From Microbacterium sp. Leaf159 (GTDB lineage: Bacteria; Actinomycetota; Actinomycetes; Actinomycetales; Microbacteriaceae): a stretch of DNA of 64,000 nucleotides. The position numbers and the translations under genes are program-made. The stretch lies in NCBI RefSeq assembly GCF_001423615.1, contig NZ_LMOU01000003.1, forward strand, positions 13,697-77,696. The letters run 5' to 3'. Numbering within the stretch: position 1 is the stretch's first letter; each line of letters opens with the position of its first letter. The notes beneath the pieces were generated by a model. That model worked only from the letters and a program-made list of their open reading frames with translations, did no database searches and was not told the origin of the DNA. Below are positions 59,098 through 64,000 of the stretch, in pieces.

Positions 59098-59892
59098 GTG
59101 CTGGTCACCGAGCGACGAGAGCGCATCCTCGCAGCCGCGCGCGAGCGTGGAGCAGCATCCGTCGCGGAGCTTGCAGCCGCGCTGCAGGTGAGCGAGATGA
59201 CCGTCCGGCGCGACATCGACCAGCTGGCCGATGAGGGCGTCGTCGAACGCGTTCGCGGCGGGATGCGACTGCGTGCAGGGCACCGTCCGAGCACGGCTCC
59301 GGCGGTCTCGGCCGAGCGGCGCGCGATCGCTGAGGCCGCGGCCACGATGATCGAGCCCGGCATGGCGATCGGCATCTCGGGCGGCGCGACAGGGCTCGCG
59401 CTCGCACGTGCGGTGCGCGACGTCGCCGATCTCACGGTGGTCACCAATTCGCTCTCCGTGGCCGATCTGTTCTCGCCCCCGGAGCGCGCCGACGCGCCCT
59501 ACACGCAGACCGTCGTGCTCACCGGTGGTGTGCGCACTCCCGCCGAGTCCCTCGTCGGCCCCGTCGCCGTGCGGGCGCTCGAGCACCTGCACTGCGACCT
59601 CGTGTTCCTCGACGCGCACGGGCTCGACGTGCACGCCGGCATCACGACGATGAACCTCCTCGAGGCCGAGACCAGCCGCGCGTTCATGGCGACCGCGCGA
59701 GAGGTGATCGTGCTCGCGGATCACACACGCTGGGGCGTGGTCGGCCTGACGACGATCGCCGACCTCTCCGACATCGACCGGCTGATCACGGACGACGGTC
59801 TCGACGACGAGGCCCGACAGCAGCTGGCGGCCCACGTCGGCAGCCTGCAGGTCGCCGCGCGCGGCACCGAGGCGTCGGCCGGAACCGACTGA
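59098..59892 (+). CDS. DeoR-family transcriptional regulator
   Basis: Sugar-phosphate-responsive repressor, 264 residues. N-terminal HTH: RERILAAARERGAASVAELA and VSEMTVRRDIDQLADEGVVERVRGGM. The C-terminal DeoR sensor has the DTT-like TVVTNSLSVADLF and LLEAETSRAFMATAREVIVLADHTRWG. GTG 59098 with AAGGAGAG upstream. Faces the esterase gene, its presumed target. Confidence 0.9.
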   Translation: MLVTERRERILAAARERGAASVAELAAALQVSEMTVRRDIDQLADEGVVERVRGGMRLRAGHRPSTAPAVSAERRAIAEAAATMIEPGMAIGISGGATGLALARAVRDVADLTVVTNSLSVADLFSPPERADAPYTQTVVLTGGVRTPAESLVGPVAVRALEHLHCDLVFLDAHGLDVHAGITTMNLLEAETSRAFMATAREVIVLADHTRWGVVGLTTIADLSDIDRLITDDGLDDEARQQLAAHVGSLQVAARGTEASAGTD

Positions 59893-59903
59893 TCCGATCC
59901 CCG

Positions 59904-60794
59904 TCATCGCCTCGCGGTGCTCGCCCTGCGGACGAGGGCGGCCGGGATCGTGACGTGGCGCACCGGCAGGTCGGCACCGGGAGGAGACGTCAGCTGCCTT
60001 TCGAGCTCCGCGAACGCCGCATCGACGAGCTGCTCGTGATCGGGGGCCATGGTGCTGAGCGCGGGCACGGAGAACCGGGCGGCGCGGATGTCGTCGATAC
60101 CGATCACCGCGACATCGTCGGGAACCCGCCGCCCCGCCGCGTGGAGCGCCGCGAGCGCACCGAGCGCCACCGAGTCGTTGGAGCACACGATGCCGTCGAG
60201 GTCGGGGAGCGCCGCGGTCATCGCCGCCGCGACCCGTTCACCCTCGTCGGCGGTGAACGCGTCGACCTGCGCGGTGAGAGCCGGGTCGACGGGGATGTCG
60301 GCGGCTGTCAGCGCCTCGACGTATCCGACGTGTCGGCGGTCCGCGGCATCCGACGGGCGAGAATCACGACGCCCGATGTAGGCGATCCGGCGGCATCCGA
60401 CCGCGAGCAGGTGCTCTGTGGCGGTGCGCGCCGCCGCGCGGTTGTCGATCGTGATGTGCGTGAACGGACTGACCTGGATGTGCTCGCCGAGCAGCACGAG
60501 GGGTCCTGGCGCGGTGCGCCGGGTGAGGTCGGCGACGGTGAGCGACCGCGGGATGTGGATCAGGCCGTCGACGGGAGGCAGCCCGACACCGTTCGCGACA
60601 TCGATCTCTCTGGCGTGGTCTCCCTCGGTCTGCACGATCAGCACGGCGAGTCCACGATCGTCCGCGCCGCGCACCAGTCGAGACCCGAGCTCGGCGAAGT
60701 ACGGCTCCTCGAGGTGCGGCACGGCGAGCGCGATGAGGCCGGTGCGCGTGGCCCTGGCGACGGGCATCGCCCTGCCGTTCGACGAGGTGGTCAC
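59904..60794 (-). CDS. LacI/PBP1-like sugar-binding protein lacking the HTH domain
   Basis: 296 residues. From residue 16 the sequence matches the core of LacI regulators right after the hinge (RTGLIALAVPHLEEPYFAEL, IVCSNDSVALGALAALHAAG, DDVAVIGIDDI). The usual 55-60-residue HTH and hinge are missing: only 68 bases separate GTG 60794 (AGGAGG 6 bases upstream) from the previous stop, and an alternative GTG at 60848 adds just 18 basic residues (VKGIRRPAGDHRPPRR). It has no signal peptide. May be a truncated regulator or a cytoplasmic sugar-sensing partner. Confidence 0.75.
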   Translation of the reverse strand: MTTSSNGRAMPVARATRTGLIALAVPHLEEPYFAELGSRLVRGADDRGLAVLIVQTEGDHAREIDVANGVGLPPVDGLIHIPRSLTVADLTRRTAPGPLVLLGEHIQVSPFTHITIDNRAAARTATEHLLAVGCRRIAYIGRRDSRPSDAADRRHVGYVEALTAADIPVDPALTAQVDAFTADEGERVAAAMTAALPDLDGIVCSNDSVALGALAALHAAGRRVPDDVAVIGIDDIRAARFSVPALSTMAPDHEQLVDAAFAELERQLTSPPGADLPVRHVTIPAALVRRASTARR

Positions 60795-60862
60795 CTGCGG
60801 CCTCCTGGGTGGACGATGATCGCCGGCTGGCCGACGGATGCCCTTCACGTTAGCGCCCCGGG

Positions 60863-63115
60863 TCACGATTGCACCCTGAACGCGATCACGCGCGCTTCGG
60901 CCGCGCCGTTCGTGCGGTCGACGACGAGACGCGCGGCGCGGATGGCTCCGACATCCGACGGAAGCTCGTGCACGCGCAGCCGGTGGTGGTTGTCGGTCTC
61001 CTCGGCGACAGTGCGCCATTCCGCGCTCGCAGCGGTCAGCACCTCGACGCGGTAGTCGCGCACGAGCTGCGGCAGTACCTCGTCGGGGCTTCGGTGGTGG
61101 TGCAGGGTGTTCAGCTCGAGGTCGACGTCGTCGTCGAACACGAGCCGGATCTCGGAGGCCGTGACGGGGTGCGTCCAGTCGAGGCGCAGCCACTGCGGGC
61201 CGGATGCCGCGGGGTCGGACGCCCACATGTTCGGTCCGCCGTACGGGCGGTTGAAGCCCGAGGTCGAGCGCTCGGGCGCGAGCGCGTCGGACTCCGGTGC
61301 GGCACGGAACACGACGCTGCGGCCGCGGAGCGGCTTGGTCGGCCACCGAACGAGAAGGCCGTCCCGGTCGACCTCGACGTTCTGGTCGTCGTTGTCGACC
61401 CGGTGCACGAGAGTCAGGGCTCCCGGGGGCAACGGCGATGTGAGGTGCACGTGCACCTGCGGGTTCGCGCGCAGCACGACGATCGCGTTCTGCGGCCCCT
61501 CCGGTGCGAAGGGCGTGTCGACCCGCACCCATCCGCGCTCGCCCGCCGGCACATCGACGACGGTCGTGTGCTCGAGGTGCGACGGCACGACGTTCTGCGG
61601 GCGCCCGGTCGACCAGACCTCGACGGTCAGCGTCGTCGCGGCATCCGCGCTGAGAAGCAGCTCCGTCGTCTCCAGCGCGGGGTGCACGGGGATGACGATG
61701 CCGAGATCCTCGATGAGTCGATGCGGGGTCGCCCCGTCTTCTACGGTTCCGATCGTGCGCAGCGTGGTGGAGGCCGTGACCGTCGCCTCTCGGGCGAGAT
61801 CGTGCGGGTCCTCGTTGGGAACGCCGATCAGCGAGGCATCCGCGCGCAGCAGCGTCTGCCTCAGCTCGGCGCGGTGGTGCTCGTACAGTTCGCGTGGGGT
61901 CGCGTCGTGGGTGAGGCAGAGCGAGGCGGCGACACCCGCCGCCTCGCCCATCGCGGCGCACGTCGCCATGACGCGTGCGGCACCGAAGGCGATGTGCGTG
62001 GCCGACACGTTGCGCCCGGCCATGAGCAGGTTGTCGACGTTCGCCGAATAGAGCGAGCGGAACGGGATCTCGAAGACGCCGTCGGAGAACCGCTGCACGG
62101 CCCCCGCGCCCTCGGCGTACATCCCCTCGGCCGGGTGCAGGTCGATCGACCAGCCGCCGAAGGCGACGCCGTCGTCGAACGGGGTCTGATCGATCACATC
62201 CTGCTGGCGCAGAGTGTGGTCGCCGATGAACCGCCGATACTCGCGCTTGCCGGGGAGGTTGCCGATCCACTCGAGCGTGAGGTTGTCGGCATCGAACTCG
62301 CCCGAGTTCTTGATGTGGTCCCAGATGCCGAGGATCACGGAGCGCAGCTCGTCGCGGATCAGCTCGTTGTCGTCGACGATGTCGAGCTGACCGCCCCACT
62401 CGATCCACCAGTAGTGCGCACCGCTGTCCCCGCTGCGGATGATGCGGGACGCCGGGATCGGCGTCGTCGTGATGTCCTTCGCGGTCTCGGGGGCGACGTA
62501 TTTGACGGGGTGACCGAGGTCCTTCGTGTAGAACAGCAGCGTCGAGCCGAGGAACTCCCGCACGGGCTGCTCCGGTGCCCAGTCCTCGCCGAACTCGTCC
62601 CTGCCCTCTTTGCCCAGCCGGTACCGGGCTCCGACCAGCTCGCCGACGAGCCCGTCGCCCGTGCAGTCGAGGAAGAGCGGTGCACGGAAGACCGTGCGGA
62701 TCTCCGAGCCCATCGTCCACCCGGTGACAGAGCGGACGTGGCGGGCGTCGTCCGGCCCCTCGGCCTCGGCGTCGACCACCTCGGTGTTGAGGAAGAGCGT
62801 CAGGTTCGGCTCGCGGCGCACGGTGTCGAGCACCACGTCGTCCCAGTAGACCGGGTTCCCCTCGGGGTTGCGGAACTGGTTCTCGCGGTAGAGCTCGCCG
62901 ATGATGCCGGTCTCGCGGGCCCAGCGCTGATTGCCGTGAGCGGTCGCCCCGCACACCCACACCCGCACCTCCGATGAGGAGTTGCCACCCAGCACCGGCC
63001 GGTTGTTGATCAGCACGGTACGACGACCGAGGCGAGCGGCCGCGACGGCGGCGCTCACTCCGGCGAGGCCGCCGCCGACGACGATGATGTCGGCTTCGAC
63101 GGTCTGGGTGCGCAT
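60863..63115 (-). CDS. FAD-dependent oxidoreductase with C-terminal carbohydrate-binding-like region
   Basis: 750-residue flavoprotein of the FAD_oxidored family. Dinucleotide motif DIIVVGGGLAGVSAAVAAARLG (10-31), FLDCTGDGLVGELVGA (near 150) and LLMAGRNVSATHIAFGAARVM (near 375). Residues from about 570 are beta-rich with WLRLDWTHPVTASEIRLVFDD, resembling a discoidin (F5/8 type C) module. Such proteins occur in polysaccharide-use loci. ATG 63115. Lies 42 bases downstream of a solute-binding protein gene, so likely imported-glycan processing. Confidence 0.8.
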   Translation of the reverse strand: MRTQTVEADIIVVGGGLAGVSAAVAAARLGRRTVLINNRPVLGGNSSSEVRVWVCGATAHGNQRWARETGIIGELYRENQFRNPEGNPVYWDDVVLDTVRREPNLTLFLNTEVVDAEAEGPDDARHVRSVTGWTMGSEIRTVFRAPLFLDCTGDGLVGELVGARYRLGKEGRDEFGEDWAPEQPVREFLGSTLLFYTKDLGHPVKYVAPETAKDITTTPIPASRIIRSGDSGAHYWWIEWGGQLDIVDDNELIRDELRSVILGIWDHIKNSGEFDADNLTLEWIGNLPGKREYRRFIGDHTLRQQDVIDQTPFDDGVAFGGWSIDLHPAEGMYAEGAGAVQRFSDGVFEIPFRSLYSANVDNLLMAGRNVSATHIAFGAARVMATCAAMGEAAGVAASLCLTHDATPRELYEHHRAELRQTLLRADASLIGVPNEDPHDLAREATVTASTTLRTIGTVEDGATPHRLIEDLGIVIPVHPALETTELLLSADAATTLTVEVWSTGRPQNVVPSHLEHTTVVDVPAGERGWVRVDTPFAPEGPQNAIVVLRANPQVHVHLTSPLPPGALTLVHRVDNDDQNVEVDRDGLLVRWPTKPLRGRSVVFRAAPESDALAPERSTSGFNRPYGGPNMWASDPAASGPQWLRLDWTHPVTASEIRLVFDDDVDLELNTLHHHRSPDEVLPQLVRDYRVEVLTAASAEWRTVAEETDNHHRLRVHELPSDVGAIRAARLVVDRTNGAAEARVIAFRVQS

Positions 63116-63157
63116 GGGGGTCCTTTCAGGGGTGCGGATGCGGGGGCGCGGCGGCGG

Positions 63158-64000
63158 TCAGGCGAGCAGCTTCTGGGCGGCTTCGCCGGCCTGGGCCATC
63201 GCATCCTTGGCGCTCTGCTGACCCACGAGCACGGCCTGCACGCGTTCGGCGATCGTCGTCTCGATCTGCGCGTACTCCGGGAACTGCCAGAACGGATTGG
63301 TGGTCGCGGTGGCGGTGATCTTCTCGGCGAAGCGCGAGCCGAAGGCATCCGCCTTCACCGCTGCCGACGCCTGGGCCTTCTCGGTGACCGGCGGCAGCCC
63401 GCGCAGCTCGTAGTCGGCGGTCACGGCGTCGAGGTCGCTCGTCGCCCACTGGCCGAAGTCTGCGGCCGTGCGAGTGCCGTCTCCGCCACCGACGACGACG
63501 ATCGCGCCACCCCAGACCAGAGCCCTGGGGGTGTCGCCCTTCTTCAGCACCGGGCGCGACTGCGGAAGGAGCTTCGAGTCGAGGTCGGGGTCGGGGGAGT
63601 CCTTCGTGACGGCGCTGCGGCCGACCGGGGCGTCGTCGTAGATCGCAGCGCGCCCCTGGGCGAAGAGCGATCGGGCGTCGAACCTGTCGACGTCTGCGGC
63701 GATCAGACCCTGGTCGTACAGCGACTTGTACCAGGTGACCGCCTCGACGCTCGCGTCGTCGCCGATCGTGACCTTGCCGTTCTTGACCAGATCGCTGCCG
63801 AAGGTCTGCATCCAGATGAGGACGTCCTTGAGCTGCGCGGCCTTCGTCGATGCGGCATACGGGATCAGGCCGCCACCGAGGCCCTTGAGCTTCTTGAGCG
63901 TCTTCTCGAAGTCGTCGACCGTGGTGGGGAACTCCGACACCCCCGCCTTGTCGAGGATCTCGGAATTGCTGATCAGGCCGATCGCGCCGATGGTCCAGGG
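63158..64000 (-). CDS. Extracellular solute-binding protein (5' end outside window)
   Basis: C-terminal 280 residues of a carbohydrate-type ABC receptor. NSEILDKAGVSEFPTT and FEKTLKKLKGLG are typical of family 1 receptors (choosing a window within the sequence), as is FAEKITATATTNPFWQFPEY near the end. The frame is open to base 64000, so signal peptide and start lie outside. Followed by the FAD oxidoreductase gene in the same direction; permease genes are presumably further right. Confidence 0.87.
   Translation of the reverse strand, partial: PWTIGAIGLISNSEILDKAGVSEFPTTVDDFEKTLKKLKGLGGGLIPYAASTKAAQLKDVLIWMQTFGSDLVKNGKVTIGDDASVEAVTWYKSLYDQGLIAADVDRFDARSLFAQGRAAIYDDAPVGRSAVTKDSPDPDLDSKLLPQSRPVLKKGDTPRALVWGGAIVVVGGGDGTRTAADFGQWATSDLDAVTADYELRGLPPVTEKAQASAAVKADAFGSRFAEKITATATTNPFWQFPEYAQIETTIAERVQAVLVGQQSAKDAMAQAGEAAQKLLA

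Overview
The window is high-GC DNA, roughly 70 percent by eye. It has dense, tightly coupled genes, many GTG starts, strong GGAG-type ribosome sites and actinobacterial gene families: a two-component YkoEDC thiamine importer, a TerC protein, CNNM/CorC, a DUF4407 protein, an L-cysteine desulfhydrase-like PLP enzyme and many GntR, LacI and DeoR regulators. The most likely source is a Microbacteriaceae member, probably Microbacterium, a soil or plant saprophyte. This is a judgement from gene families and codon use; no marker gene is present. I see no rRNA, tRNA, CRISPR array, insertion sequence, integrase or phage gene.

Bases 1-27,500 are mostly household genes: the end-truncated ATPase of an ABC-2 exporter with a very long acidic tail; a 3-hydroxyisobutyryl-CoA hydrolase; a heterodimeric ABC exporter; a DD-carboxypeptidase divergent from a TPP-riboswitch-controlled thiamine-precursor importer (ykoE, ykoD-like, ykoC-like); a Mn2+-sensing (yybP-ykoY type) riboswitch ahead of a TerC exporter that is chained through a tiny ORF to a CNNM/CBS protein; two short-chain dehydrogenases; a small operon with KDPG-type aldolase, ankyrin protein and TauE permease; rlmN; a TetR/quinone reductase pair; and membrane proteins.

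Bases 27,500-37,400 hold a carbohydrate-type ABC importer in one operon with a class V aminotransferase, controlled by a divergent FCD-GntR regulator, then small metabolic and unknown genes.

Bases 37,400-58,000 are the accessory core, devoted to sugars. One block carries all five enzymes expected for the non-phosphorylating L-fucose route (AKR dehydrogenase, lactonase, fuconate dehydratase, SDR, FAA hydrolase) with an FCD-GntR regulator and a shared ACATCGGATGT-type operator. Interleaved are rbsK-rbsD-gntR, a fructose-6-phosphate-aldolase-like enzyme, a LacI-controlled TIM-barrel epimerase, a ribose-type ABC importer, and a six-gene operon (cupin isomerase, FGGY kinase, 2-hydroxyacid dehydrogenase, AroE-like dehydrogenase, phosphotriesterase-like lactonase, ABM monooxygenase) that I cannot match to a described pathway.

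A recurrent 16-bp palindrome of the form ACCTGTnAynACAAGT lies upstream of the KDPG-type aldolase, between rbsK and the aldolase gene, upstream of the importer, and twice upstream of the six-gene operon. It ties these dispersed loci into one putative regulon, probably under the UTRA-type GntR protein encoded in the rbs operon. This regulon and its six-gene operon are the best candidate for an undescribed system here.

Bases 58,000-64,000 hold an acetyl-xylan-esterase-like gene with a divergent DeoR regulator, then a leftward operon of a solute-binding protein (cut by the window edge), a large FAD oxidoreductase and a LacI-like protein lacking its DNA-binding domain.
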